Part shown: piece by piece, positions 24,338 to 33,380 of the stretch
How the letters are laid out: each line of letters starts with the position of its first letter
Numbering within the stretch: position 1 is the first letter of the stretch
NCBI GenBank assembly: GCA_937912025.1
Contig: CALDOZ010000030.1
Span: 21,616-85,615, forward strand
Origin: an uncultured Clostridia bacterium
GTDB lineage: Bacteria; Bacillota; Clostridia; Christensenellales; Borkfalkiaceae
DNA length: 64,000 bases
Reading direction: 5' to 3'
Notes under the pieces: generated by a model
Databases searched by the model: none
What the model was told of the DNA's origin: nothing
What the model saw: the letters and a program-made list of their open reading frames with translations, nothing else
Position numbers and translations under genes: made by a program

Positions 24338-24907
24338 TCAATCAACGCCAACAGGATTAAAAGCTCGCTTAGTTTCGTTAATTATTTTAGTAACGTCCGA
24401 ACCGTAAACGTCAAGCCCTTGTGCTGATACAAATTGCACTTCAGTTATTCCGTAAAAGCATTTGGCAAGAGCATTAACGTAATCAAAACCTAAATTATAA
24501 ACAATAGGCCCACCAGACGTTGTAACGTAAATAAGTTTTTTTGCTTTACATAACCCATAAGGAATACCATTTTCACCATAAGCAAAAGTCAAGCCGTTTA
24601 CCGTAATATTTTCAAAGTAATTTTTTACAACTGCTGGAAACGTTAAGTCCCAATAAGGCGCGGCAAGCACGATAACGTCTGCCTTAGCAAACTGTTTAGA
24701 AAGATTAAAAATGTCGTTTGAAAAATTTTTGTTTTTGGCAGAATTATTCCTTATTTCCAGTTCTTTTAAGGTGAGCGGTAAAAGTTCTTTTTCGTACAGT
24801 TTTAATTCTTCTATATCGCCTGAAAAATGAGTTAAAACGTATCTTGCAAGATCTAACGTGCGAGAATTAGGTTTAACACACGCATTTATAAATAATATTT
24901 TTTCCAT
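24338..24907 (-). CDS. Flavodoxin-fold FMN-dependent NAD(P)H oxidoreductase (azoreductase-like)
   Basis: A 189-residue flavodoxin_2-family protein. The N-terminal phosphate loop region is INACVKPNSRTLDLA, and the segment LAAPYWDLTFPAVVKNYFEN is characteristic of azoreductase and quinone reductase enzymes. TTSGGP follows near residue 124. It probably transfers two electrons from NAD(P)H to quinones or azo compounds through FMN. The physiological substrate is not known. Confidence 0.88.
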   Translation of the reverse strand: MEKILFINACVKPNSRTLDLARYVLTHFSGDIEELKLYEKELLPLTLKELEIRNNSAKNKNFSNDIFNLSKQFAKADVIVLAAPYWDLTFPAVVKNYFENITVNGLTFAYGENGIPYGLCKAKKLIYVTTSGGPIVYNLGFDYVNALAKCFYGITEVQFVSAQGLDVYGSDVTKIINETKRAFNPVGVD

Positions 24908-24935
24908 TTCTTATTGTACTATAACCAAATTTACG

Positions 24936-25433
24936 TTATCTTTTTAATTCAAGCGTTACCATATAATAAGAACTATAACGTTCAACTATAACCATAGTAT
25001 CCGCATCTGGGTTATACGAAATTTCAGGAAATACTTCAGGCGCGGGATTACCTGCACTTGCATCTAACTGTGTATCGTATGAAATAAATCCTTTGTTTTC
25101 ACTCGTTTGATAGAAAGCCCAAGTTGCCTCGCGATCAAACAAAGGATCGTAAGTATAGGTGTATTCTTTCCCAAACTTAAGATAGTAATTTGCAAACGTT
25201 TCTTCTTCATCAAATTGAGCTAAAACACTATTTATAATCCCCTCTTCAGAGTCTACTCCGTATGCTTCTTTAAGCATTTCTATTTCAAATGTTGAAATCT
25301 CAGTAGAAAGTTCCACTTTGCTAATTTGCGAAAATTTCCACTCGCCTGTAAAATGCTTAGGCATAGAGTTACATCCAAATAAGCAAATAGCCGAAAGTGT
25401 TAAAACGATAATTAAACTTAAAATTTTTTTCAT
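24936..25433 (-). CDS. Lipoprotein of unknown function
   Basis: 165 residues with a signal peptide and lipobox LFGC (Cys21). The mature part begins with KHFTGEWKFSQISKVELS, a pattern seen in small lipocalin-like lipoproteins that carry a G-x-W-x-x motif. It is Glu- and Tyr-rich. No catalytic motif is visible. AAAGGAG precedes the ATG. Confidence 0.7.
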   Translation of the reverse strand: MKKILSLIIVLTLSAICLFGCNSMPKHFTGEWKFSQISKVELSTEISTFEIEMLKEAYGVDSEEGIINSVLAQFDEEETFANYYLKFGKEYTYTYDPLFDREATWAFYQTSENKGFISYDTQLDASAGNPAPEVFPEISYNPDADTMVIVERYSSYYMVTLELKR

Positions 25434-25464
25434 ATATAAAATCTCCTTTTATTTTTAAAGTTAA

Positions 25465-26595
25465 TTAACTTAGTTTTTGTTTTAAAATCAAAATATTTTC
25501 ATGTGTCATACCTGCATTTGTTAAATATGACGTTATTGCAGTTTCCAAGTCAACTTGCCCAAGTTTGTCAACCGATTCTCCCGTTACATGGCTAAGCATT
25601 TCCATCAAGTTAACGTTTAAAACTGCTTGATATCGCTTAAGCTGTTTATCTTTACTTATACCGTAATAATTATAAAAGCTGAGCATATAATCGTTAATAA
25701 TTTCATCAAGCGTTGCCCCCATCAACCCTTCAAGTAACATAGCGGTAAAACCTGCTCTATCTTTACCTTCGGTACAATGGATACAGTATGGAGGTTCATT
25801 TTGCGCAAGAAAAGTAAGCCCTTCTACTATAGAGCAAGCAAACTCTTCCGAATAAAAGTTTCCGGTTAAATCAATTGCAATTACTTTACCCTCTTCATAA
25901 AGATAACGATAATAATCAGAAGTGCAGTTGGTATTTACCAAATATTCTTCAATATCTTCATTAGAATCTGCAAGATTTAAGACTGTTGTTACACCAACCG
26001 ATTCAATAAGATTATCTGCAAAATTAGCGCGACCGTTTTCGTTATTTATTGGAGAAGCAGTTCGGTAAAGTTTACTAGATGCAATACGCCCCGACGTTAT
26101 AGCACGAAAATTTGCAAAAGTTGCATCATCTAAATAATCATCTGGATTATTACTGTATTGTAAGTTGTAAAGCTCTTGAATGTCACGCATGCCCGCTTTT
26201 TCAAATATATTAATTTTTACACGGTCGCCAATATTTACGTTATTTATAGCAGAAAAATCACCGTAGTTAATACATATAGCAATATTATCTTCTTGATTAG
26301 TGCCACGCAATAAAAGATTTCCGGGATTAGAATAGTATCCATCATAAAAAGGCATAGTGTATTCGCCACTTTCAAGACTTATCAAAACTACGTCACCAAG
26401 TTCATAGCCTACCGACATAAAATCTTTAGTAGTAACGTTTAATACAGCGTGTCCGTATTTCTCAATTTCAATAACGGTAGCGGAAACGGTTTTTAATTTA
26501 TCGTCTTCACGCTCAGTCGTATCGCACGAAATTAACTGCAAAGCCATTACGCAAACAATTATAATTGACAAACAATTTCTAATTATTTTTTTCAT
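25465..26595 (-). CDS. Tyrosine phosphatase-type lipoprotein
   Basis: A 376-residue lipoprotein with lipobox LISC (Cys24). The catalytic P-loop HCTEGKDRAG near residue 275 matches the Y_phosphatase3 family, which includes secreted bacterial tyrosine and phosphoinositide phosphatases. ASPINNENGRANFADNLI is the usual upstream substrate segment. The first 150 residues are a separate beta-rich domain. It acts outside the membrane. It lies 31 bases upstream of the preceding lipoprotein gene and may be co-transcribed with it. Confidence 0.88.
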   Translation of the reverse strand: MKKIIRNCLSIIIVCVMALQLISCDTTEREDDKLKTVSATVIEIEKYGHAVLNVTTKDFMSVGYELGDVVLISLESGEYTMPFYDGYYSNPGNLLLRGTNQEDNIAICINYGDFSAINNVNIGDRVKINIFEKAGMRDIQELYNLQYSNNPDDYLDDATFANFRAITSGRIASSKLYRTASPINNENGRANFADNLIESVGVTTVLNLADSNEDIEEYLVNTNCTSDYYRYLYEEGKVIAIDLTGNFYSEEFACSIVEGLTFLAQNEPPYCIHCTEGKDRAGFTAMLLEGLMGATLDEIINDYMLSFYNYYGISKDKQLKRYQAVLNVNLMEMLSHVTGESVDKLGQVDLETAITSYLTNAGMTHENILILKQKLS

Positions 26596-26653
26596 TTCTC
26601 CCCCTGCTTATAGTTGCGTTTAAAATATTAAGCGTGCTTATACAAACGCAGTT

Positions 26654-26950
26654 TTATTCAATAGTTAAAATATCTAAAAAACCAGTAATATCAAAGACCT
26701 CCATAATGCTATCGTTTACGCCGGTAAGTTTCATAGAGCCTTTTGTATTCATTATTTTTTGCGCTTTTAAAATAACTCTTAAACCTGCAGAAGAAACGTA
26801 TTCAAGTCCGGTCATATCAAAAACTAGTTCTTTTAAATTAGAAACGACGTTATCAATTTCTTTTTCAAGGTCGGGTGCAGTTTGGGTGTCAAGTCTACCA
26901 ACTACTATAATTTTTGCGTTTTCTCCATTTAATACTTTTTCAATAGTCAT
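26654..26950 (-). CDS. STAS-domain anti-sigma factor antagonist (copy 1)
   Basis: 98 residues. The start is the ATG at 26948-26950, with AAAGGAG ahead; an upstream ATG lacks a site. It is a SpoIIAA/RsbV-type STAS protein: GRLDTQTAPDLE, then FDMTGLEYVSSAGLRVIL, where the Ser-Ser pair contains the phosphorylation site. It is about 50% identical to the copy at 29225-29521. It is the last gene of the signalling operon that begins with or near guaD. Confidence 0.92.
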   Translation of the reverse strand: MTIEKVLNGENAKIIVVGRLDTQTAPDLEKEIDNVVSNLKELVFDMTGLEYVSSAGLRVILKAQKIMNTKGSMKLTGVNDSIMEVFDITGFLDILTIE

Positions 26951-26976
26951 AATAATTCTCCTTTTATATATAATTT

Positions 26977-27507
26977 TTAAATTTTCCAACTTTCAATTGG
27001 TGTGTATAAAAAAGATAGTTCTAAAATAGGTGCATCTAGGCTATCTGCCAATGTTTTTACTGCTATTTTAATTTCTTTAGAAAAATCTAAATACCAATCC
27101 ACCGTTTCTAAAATGTATTTTCTCTTAAATTCAGTACTAGTTACCAGCGCGCACTGTAAGTTGTGTAATCTATCCGCACTTTTAACTGCAAAAGCGATAG
27201 GGTTAGCTTTAATACCGTCGATATAGGTTTTCATATCGTAACCCTTTTCTTTAGTTAAAAGTTTAACGGCAGTTAGAACGTTCTGGCTTCCATAAAATAA
27301 AATTTCTTCTTCAGTCGCATTAGTATCTTCAAGCAAATCGTGAAATAGTGCCGTTATTTGAAAATCTTCATCAAAGCCTTGTTTTTTTACCATTTCATAA
27401 ACGGCTATAGGGTGAGAGATATAATCGTTGCCACCGATTCGCTTTTGCCCTTTATGTTTTTGGGTTGCAAATTCTATAGCACGTTTAACTTTATCGCTAG
27501 TACACAT
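26977..27507 (-). CDS. HD-domain (p)ppGpp hydrolase-like protein
   Basis: A 176-residue stand-alone HD domain like the hydrolase half of RelA/SpoT: KHKGQKRIGGNDYISHPIAV, HDLLEDT (metal-binding HD) and KSADRLHNLQ. These are the motifs of small (p)ppGpp hydrolases (MESH1-like). Its ATG overlaps the stop of the synthetase gene (TAATG), so the two are made together. It probably degrades (p)ppGpp; another nucleotide substrate is possible. Confidence 0.85.
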   Translation of the reverse strand: MCTSDKVKRAIEFATQKHKGQKRIGGNDYISHPIAVYEMVKKQGFDEDFQITALFHDLLEDTNATEEEILFYGSQNVLTAVKLLTKEKGYDMKTYIDGIKANPIAFAVKSADRLHNLQCALVTSTEFKRKYILETVDWYLDFSKEIKIAVKTLADSLDAPILELSFLYTPIESWKI

Positions 27508-28565
27508 TAAATATCTTCCTTTTGTTTAAGCAAACGTTTTGCTTGCCTTTCGGCTTTATCTTGGTCTCTTAAAGACATTTTCAAAAACTCTACGACTTTA
27601 GCAAAATCATAGTTCTTGTTTAAAAGTTCCGCACGGCACAAAAAGCGAAGAGCAACGCTAGAAGATACGATATCAAGATTAGCCACGGATAAAGATTTAT
27701 TCGCAAGAGCTATCGCAAGGTCGTAATTTTCCTTAATCATGCGTTCAATATCGCCTAATTTTTTCACTCCTAAATACGCAAGTTGAGGAATATAACTTTC
27801 AGGGTCAATAACGCTAATTTCAGCACCTGCAATATTCGCTATTTCCTTAATTAACTTTTGCATGTTTTTATTATGTAAAACGTATTCGTTAAGCGAAATC
27901 ATATTGATAATAACTTCGTCTGCATCATCGGTAATAATACGTTTTCTAATATCTTCGGTGTAAGAAAGCATATTATCACGAGCGCGAACAAATTCATCAT
28001 CGGCAAGTTCAAGAAGTCCTGCAAGACGGGCAAATTGCCTATTGATATCTCTTGGAACACCAAAATCGCTCTTATAACCTATATCGTGGTGTATTGCAGA
28101 CCAAGCGTGTTGGAGTATCGTTCTAATTTGAATTTCAAATTTCTTGCCACAAATTTCATCGGGCCACTTATCGCCAAACGGAAGTGAACAAATATAATGC
28201 AAGGATAAATAGCCAAAAGCATTTTCTTTTAATAAATCTTTTTTGTTAGAAGAATTTTCCCAGTCAACCACAAAACATTCTTCGACTTTTTTACCTATTT
28301 TATCTACTTCGTCAGATAAAAAGGTTATAACACGACAACCAAGAATATCCGTTATATCTTCAAAACTATTGTATCCATCACCCTTTCTTTCAAGTTTACC
28401 CGCTAAACTCTTTTCTTCTTTTACACGGTGTTCAACGGCTAAAACGGTTAAGCCTAAATCTTTAGCGATATTAGAAAGTATATCGTGAACAACGTTGCCA
28501 AGGGATACAAAGTGTTCTTTTTGTTTTCTATAATCTTCTAAAATTAATTTACATTTTAAGTTCAT
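27507..28565 (-). CDS. RelA/SpoT-type (p)ppGpp synthetase domain protein
   Basis: A 352-residue protein with the synthetase core: HRVKEEKSLAGKLERKG (nucleotide binding), DITDILGCRVI (metal Asp), GYLSLHYI and EIQIRTILQHAWSAIHHDIGY. It has no HD, TGS or ACT domain. The C-terminal 150 residues are helical and repeat-like, perhaps a protein-interaction region. With the HD gene it forms a split synthetase/hydrolase pair inside a partner-switching operon, which suggests stress-controlled alarmone production. Confidence 0.88.
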   Translation of the reverse strand: MNLKCKLILEDYRKQKEHFVSLGNVVHDILSNIAKDLGLTVLAVEHRVKEEKSLAGKLERKGDGYNSFEDITDILGCRVITFLSDEVDKIGKKVEECFVVDWENSSNKKDLLKENAFGYLSLHYICSLPFGDKWPDEICGKKFEIQIRTILQHAWSAIHHDIGYKSDFGVPRDINRQFARLAGLLELADDEFVRARDNMLSYTEDIRKRIITDDADEVIINMISLNEYVLHNKNMQKLIKEIANIAGAEISVIDPESYIPQLAYLGVKKLGDIERMIKENYDLAIALANKSLSVANLDIVSSSVALRFLCRAELLNKNYDFAKVVEFLKMSLRDQDKAERQAKRLLKQKEDI

Positions 28566-28630
28566 GTTTCACCTTATTATTCAATAGTTAAAATACTAAT
28601 AAAATGAGATTTTAAAACCTTTTTAATATT

Positions 28631-29209
28631 TTATTTGTTAAAATCTTTTTTAATAACGATTTCCACGTTGTTGCCCTTGACACACACAATTACATCGTCT
28701 GCAAGATTTGCTATGATTGATTTTTCAAGTTCATCCCAAGGTTCGGCATTATTTCTTTCAGAATCTTTATATTTATTTAACGTCCACTGGTCGTTAAGAA
28801 GAACTGCCGTTTCAAGCTGATAAGCAACAAAATTAGAACTATAGATTGCATTTTCGGGATAGAGCAAATTTTCTACGATATCACGAATCTTGCCCATAAT
28901 ACCTTTGGTTGTGTTTTTCTTGCTAGAAGAAATATCGATAAATCTTCTTTTTGTTTGCAAATCCATGGCTTCGTTAATATGTATTTGAGAAACAAAAGAA
29001 AAGGAAAGGTTTTCGTTTTCAATCCAAAATTCTCCGTCAAAATCGGTAGAAAGTTCTTTTAGCATCCCAACGAATTCTTCTGCAATCAAACGCACTCTTA
29101 AAGACTGTTTATTGTTAAGAGAAGATATTTCGGCTACTTTTCCAGTTTCTACAAGGATTTTATTAAGATTGTCTTCGCTTTGGTTAATTTTGATAACGTT
29201 TGTTTTCAT
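28631..29209 (-). CDS. Putative histidine kinase-like ATPase-fold protein
   Basis: 192 residues. LRVRLIAEEFVGML resembles the N-box helix of anti-sigma kinases of the RsbW/SpoIIAB fold, but the usual glycine-rich G boxes are not obvious. Its place between two STAS genes and a PP2C gene suggests it is the kinase partner of the switch or a degenerate relative. AGGAG precedes the ATG. The kinase identity is inferred from context rather than proven by motifs. Confidence 0.55.
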   Translation of the reverse strand: MKTNVIKINQSEDNLNKILVETGKVAEISSLNNKQSLRVRLIAEEFVGMLKELSTDFDGEFWIENENLSFSFVSQIHINEAMDLQTKRRFIDISSSKKNTTKGIMGKIRDIVENLLYPENAIYSSNFVAYQLETAVLLNDQWTLNKYKDSERNNAEPWDELEKSIIANLADDVIVCVKGNNVEIVIKKDFNK

Positions 29210-29224
29210 TTTATTTTCTCCTTT

Positions 29225-29521
29225 TTATTCAATGTTTAAAATATCGGCAAAACCCGTCATTTCAAAAACTTCCATAACGAGTTCACAAACGTTCATCACT
29301 TTCATTTCTCCGACTTGTTGCATTTTCTTTTGAGCGCCAAGTAAAACACGAAGTCCCGCGCTAGAAATGTATTCAAGGCTCTTTAAGTCAAGAATAAGAG
29401 TTTTTATCCCCTCAAAATTCTCATTGATTGTTTTTTCAAGAGCAGGAGCGGTCGTTGTGTCCAACCTACCGGTGATTTCTAAAATAATTTCTTCTTTGTC
29501 TTTTTTAATTTCAATTGTCAT
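29225..29521 (-). CDS. STAS-domain anti-sigma factor antagonist (copy 2)
   Basis: A 98-residue SpoIIAA/RsbV-type protein: GRLDTTTAPALE, then LDLKSLEYISSAGLRVLLG with the phosphoacceptor Ser. AAGGAG precedes the ATG, 15 bases after the PP2C stop. It is probably dephosphorylated by the PP2C enzyme encoded just upstream. Confidence 0.93.
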   Translation of the reverse strand: MTIEIKKDKEEIILEITGRLDTTTAPALEKTINENFEGIKTLILDLKSLEYISSAGLRVLLGAQKKMQQVGEMKVMNVCELVMEVFEMTGFADILNIE

Positions 29522-29536
29522 AATTAGTTTCTCCTT

Positions 29537-32407
29537 TTAAATTTTCTTTGTCATAGTTAAAATATTTTCACCATTTTCATAAGCGTAAGTTACCAAATCC
29601 ATAGTTTTCTTCGTTATGAAAATACCAAGTCCACCAATTTCGCGCTCTTCCGCAGACAAAGTGATATCGGGGTCGGGTTTTTTAAGTGGGTCGAAAGGAA
29701 CGCCTTTGTCTGCCATACGGAAAGTAGCGGTTCGAATATCTTTATCAAAAGTAATATCAAACTTTACGTCGCCGTCTTTTTCGCCATAAGCGTAATGTGC
29801 AACGTTCACGAATACTTCTTCAATAGCAACGCAAATTGCCGTTTGAATCTTCATTGAGCATTGATATTTTTCTAATATTTGCTCGGTAAAGGCAAGAACG
29901 TCCGTCAACGATTCGGTTTTTGCAGGGAATGTTCTACTTTCCACGTAAGTTTCTCCTTTTTTAAGTTTATAATCGAACATAAGCATTGTAATATCGTCAA
30001 ACTGCGGTGCTTTTCCTACAAACTTATCAATATCCTTTTTCAGTTTAGGTAAAAGTTTGGTTTGGTCAAGTTCAAGGCTTTTATTCATAAACGAAAGAAG
30101 TCTATCTTCGCCGTAAAGTTCGTTATTTTCGTTCGTTGCTTCCGTAACTCCGTCAGTGTATAAGAATATTCTGTCACCAGCGTTAAGCGTAATTTCATTA
30201 ACGCGATAACGAACGCCTTCCATACCAGCAAGAACAAAGCCCGCACGAGTTTTTAAGTATTCAAAACTGCCATCTGAGCGTTTAAGTAGTGGTGGGTTGT
30301 GTCCTGCATTTGCAAAGGTTAGTTTGCCCGTAGGTATATCTAAAATACCCATCCACGCAGTAACGAACATACCCGATTCGTTATTTTCACAAAGTTTTTG
30401 GTTGGCTTTTGTAAAAATATCATTAACCGACATACCGCTTTCCGCCAAGTCTTTAATAATCGTCTTAGCCGTCATCATAAACATAGCGGCAGGAATACCT
30501 TTTCCCGAAACATCCGCAACTAAAAAGGCAACCGTGTTGTCGTTAAGTTTATAAAAATCATAGAAGTCGCCACCAACTTCTTTTGCTGCAATCATTTGAG
30601 CAAAAATCTTATAATCTTCCACTTCAGGGAAGTTGGTTGGAAGAGCAGAGAGTTGAATTTGTTTAGCGTATTCTAATTCTTTATCAATACGAGCCGCTGC
30701 TTCTGCGATATATCTTTTTAACGTTGCAACTGTTGAATTTATATCGTCTGATAAAGATGCAAACTCTTCGTTTGCGCGAACATCTACCTTAACGTCTAAA
30801 TTGCCGCCCGAAATTTGCGCAAGTTTTGAGTTGATAACGCGTAAGTTGTTTATAATTATTTTCTTTATTAATAAATACAAAAGTAAGAAAAGTGCAGCAA
30901 AAATCAACACTTGCATAAACGAACTGAGCATTATTGATACGTCACGCATTATATTTACTTCTTCCGTAGGCATTGCCGCAATAATGCAAAAACCTTCTTT
31001 GAAAGTGTAAACGTAAATGTAGTCACCTTGACTTTTATTGTTGTATGGGTTTAATATTTCAGTTTCAAAAATTTTCTCTTCCGTCTTGCCGTCTTGCATA
31101 TTTTTAGAAGGAATAATTCCTAACACCGAAATATGTTCCCCGTTAACATCCGTTTCAGAAACTATTTTTAAGTTTTCGTCACAAACGGCAATGAAACCCG
31201 TTGCACCAACGTGACGATTTTTTGTTACGTCAATAATGAAATTATCTATCGTTTCACGAAATTGTGCTTGATTGTAAGCAACTTGAATAAATCCGTCTTC
31301 AGTTTTTAAACCTGCGTATTTTCTAAGTTCTCCTAAAGCATTTTCGGTAAAATCTTGTACTAATTGCTCTGTTTCGCCAAGTAAAACAAGGAATTCTTTA
31401 GGTTGCTCGTCGTCCGTTTGGTAAAAATTAAAACCTTCTTTTGCTTTATCGGTACTCTTTTTGATTATCCCGTCATTACCTACTATATTTATTTCGCAAA
31501 TTTCGTACTTGTCGCCAATAACGTCATCGCCTTGAAGCAAAGTAGAAAGGTCAACACCGTTATCGTATACGTATTCTTGTTTTACCTTTTTTGCAACGTT
31601 CAATATTGCCGAATCGGATTTTGTTTTCACGTCGGTAACAACGTCTGTCATCGTGGTGGTGAAAGTTTCTTCTACTTGTGTTTCCGCTATACCCGTTTGT
31701 AAGTTATAAGTAAATATACTTGTTACGGCGTAAGCAAGAATTATACAAATAAGTAGCCAACGTTGAAATGTTTGCGCTATGCCTTTATCTTTGCCTATAC
31801 GGAATAACTTTTCTTTACTAACTAACGCTATAATAAATAGCGATAAACCTACTGAAAGCGCATTAGCGATAATCATAGGAATCGTGCATTGCTTTACGAA
31901 CAGGAAAGCATCGTAAGCCTTATCCATATTCGTAATGAAAATCATAAGCATATGGAATACTTCAAGAACGATTGCAATACCGATAGCAGGCACCCAGCTT
32001 GGCTTTTTGTCGTCGAACATAAATTTGCGAAGAACAGCCGCAATTACACCTGCCAAGCAAGTTGAAATAGAACACGCCACGGCTGTAAATGCGCTATCAG
32101 GATTCCAAAGCACGGTTAACGCACGGAATCCACCGCCTATAAAACCCGAAATGATACCTGCAATAGGTCCAAAAATTAAACCGGCAGAGATAGGCGAAGC
32201 GTCCCTAACGTTCATTGTTGCGCCCCAAATTTTAACACCGAACAAAGATGCGTAAATAGCCGAACAACCAAACAAAACGCCTATAATCAATTCTTTATAA
32301 ATTCTTTTTAAATTTTTGAAGCGCGTCTTTTTATCTAAAAAGTAAACGCCGATAACTAAAACAACGTTTAATAAAGCCGCCGAAATAAATTTTACGTATT
32401 CTCCCAT
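29537..32407 (-). CDS. Membrane PP2C (SpoIIE-type) phosphatase with sensor and ATPase domains
   Basis: 956 residues in clear modules. Residues 1-200 hold several membrane helices of the LytS-like 5TM sensor type (with FGPIAGIISGFIGGGFRAL). An extracellular segment of about 250 residues follows, then a further helix and a HAMP-like region (ISGGNLDVKVDVRANEEF). The SpoIIE/RsbU phosphatase domain contains AKEVGGDFYDFY and VADVSGKGIPAAMFM. The C-terminal HATPase_c_2 domain contains VAIEEVFVNVAHYAYG and GGLGIFI. It combines a phosphatase and an anti-sigma kinase-like domain in one sensor that should act on the STAS proteins encoded next. Confidence 0.93.
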   Translation of the reverse strand: MGEYVKFISAALLNVVLVIGVYFLDKKTRFKNLKRIYKELIIGVLFGCSAIYASLFGVKIWGATMNVRDASPISAGLIFGPIAGIISGFIGGGFRALTVLWNPDSAFTAVACSISTCLAGVIAAVLRKFMFDDKKPSWVPAIGIAIVLEVFHMLMIFITNMDKAYDAFLFVKQCTIPMIIANALSVGLSLFIIALVSKEKLFRIGKDKGIAQTFQRWLLICIILAYAVTSIFTYNLQTGIAETQVEETFTTTMTDVVTDVKTKSDSAILNVAKKVKQEYVYDNGVDLSTLLQGDDVIGDKYEICEINIVGNDGIIKKSTDKAKEGFNFYQTDDEQPKEFLVLLGETEQLVQDFTENALGELRKYAGLKTEDGFIQVAYNQAQFRETIDNFIIDVTKNRHVGATGFIAVCDENLKIVSETDVNGEHISVLGIIPSKNMQDGKTEEKIFETEILNPYNNKSQGDYIYVYTFKEGFCIIAAMPTEEVNIMRDVSIMLSSFMQVLIFAALFLLLYLLIKKIIINNLRVINSKLAQISGGNLDVKVDVRANEEFASLSDDINSTVATLKRYIAEAAARIDKELEYAKQIQLSALPTNFPEVEDYKIFAQMIAAKEVGGDFYDFYKLNDNTVAFLVADVSGKGIPAAMFMMTAKTIIKDLAESGMSVNDIFTKANQKLCENNESGMFVTAWMGILDIPTGKLTFANAGHNPPLLKRSDGSFEYLKTRAGFVLAGMEGVRYRVNEITLNAGDRIFLYTDGVTEATNENNELYGEDRLLSFMNKSLELDQTKLLPKLKKDIDKFVGKAPQFDDITMLMFDYKLKKGETYVESRTFPAKTESLTDVLAFTEQILEKYQCSMKIQTAICVAIEEVFVNVAHYAYGEKDGDVKFDITFDKDIRTATFRMADKGVPFDPLKKPDPDITLSAEEREIGGLGIFITKKTMDLVTYAYENGENILTMTKKI

Positions 32408-32416
32408 TTTTATCTC

Positions 32417-33370
32417 CTACAAGCCTATAAATTTAGATATCAAGTTTGCAAGTAGGTCACCCACTAGACCAATCACCGTAAGTAAAACTAAATATAAAAA
32501 CATACTGCCACGGCTTACTGAATTTTTATTAACGTTATAGTAAAAGTTAAAATGACCTTTAAGATTAGTTTCTCTATTTTGTTGCCATTGATATGTAATT
32601 ACGTCTTCGCTTTTGTATCCTTTAGGTAAAAAGTCTTTGTATAAGTTTTCTTCTAACCTTCTAATTCGATAAGCCCCGGCATCGTTAAGTTCATAACTTT
32701 CATTAACTGAAAGTGTAACAACTGCTTTCTTTAATTTTTGGCGGTGAAAAGCTCCAATTTTCGTGATTTCTTCAGGCAAAAGTCTTGCTTCATTAATACG
32801 TATAGAATATCCGAATTTTTCTGCTACGATAGGGGTAGTTATTAAATCTTTTAATCTTTCCATCGCACTATTCATATCTTTACGAGGAGCAAACACTTCA
32901 TCTAAGGATTTATGAGGCATTCGCCAAATAAAATACGCTTCGTCATTATCTAAAAAGGATTGTAAATTTACAAGGTCAAAAGCGATAAGCGTACCTTTTG
33001 CTAACGGCGAAACTTTATAGTTTAGCGAACTTATATGTACGATATCTACCGTTTTTCCGTTGTAGGCGATTTCAGAAGTGTGTTCGTTCTTTTTATACTC
33101 TATAATGCAAGATGAACTAAAAGTGGCTTGCAATATATTAGTATCGTTAAAAAGAAGGGATACGTCCTCAATATCTTCTTTAGAAACGCCAAAAGGTACG
33201 TATACGTTTAAGTTTTTACTTTCTTTTACGCCACGTATACGCACGGCAAGGTCAACGTAGCTTTTGCCCTTGGGGTTAAGCCAATCGTTAATATATACGG
33301 TGCTAATGTCGTCGCCGTCAATCCACACAGCCCAACCATCGTCAGCAAATTTCCTTTGTTTTTTTGGCAT
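32417..33370 (-). CDS. Tail-anchored protein of unknown function in the signalling operon
   Basis: 317 residues, mostly soluble, with a single C-terminal membrane helix (about residues 293-312), so it is probably tail-anchored facing the cytoplasm. The start MPKKQRKFADDGWAVWIDGDDIS and later KDLAVRIRG-like strands match no family I recognise. It is encoded ten bases before the PP2C gene and ten bases after guaD, so it is part of the same operon. Confidence 0.65.
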   Translation of the reverse strand: MPKKQRKFADDGWAVWIDGDDISTVYINDWLNPKGKSYVDLAVRIRGVKESKNLNVYVPFGVSKEDIEDVSLLFNDTNILQATFSSSCIIEYKKNEHTSEIAYNGKTVDIVHISSLNYKVSPLAKGTLIAFDLVNLQSFLDNDEAYFIWRMPHKSLDEVFAPRKDMNSAMERLKDLITTPIVAEKFGYSIRINEARLLPEEITKIGAFHRQKLKKAVVTLSVNESYELNDAGAYRIRRLEENLYKDFLPKGYKSEDVITYQWQQNRETNLKGHFNFYYNVNKNSVSRGSMFLYLVLLTVIGLVGDLLANLISKFIGL

Positions 33371-33380
33371 TTTTTACTCC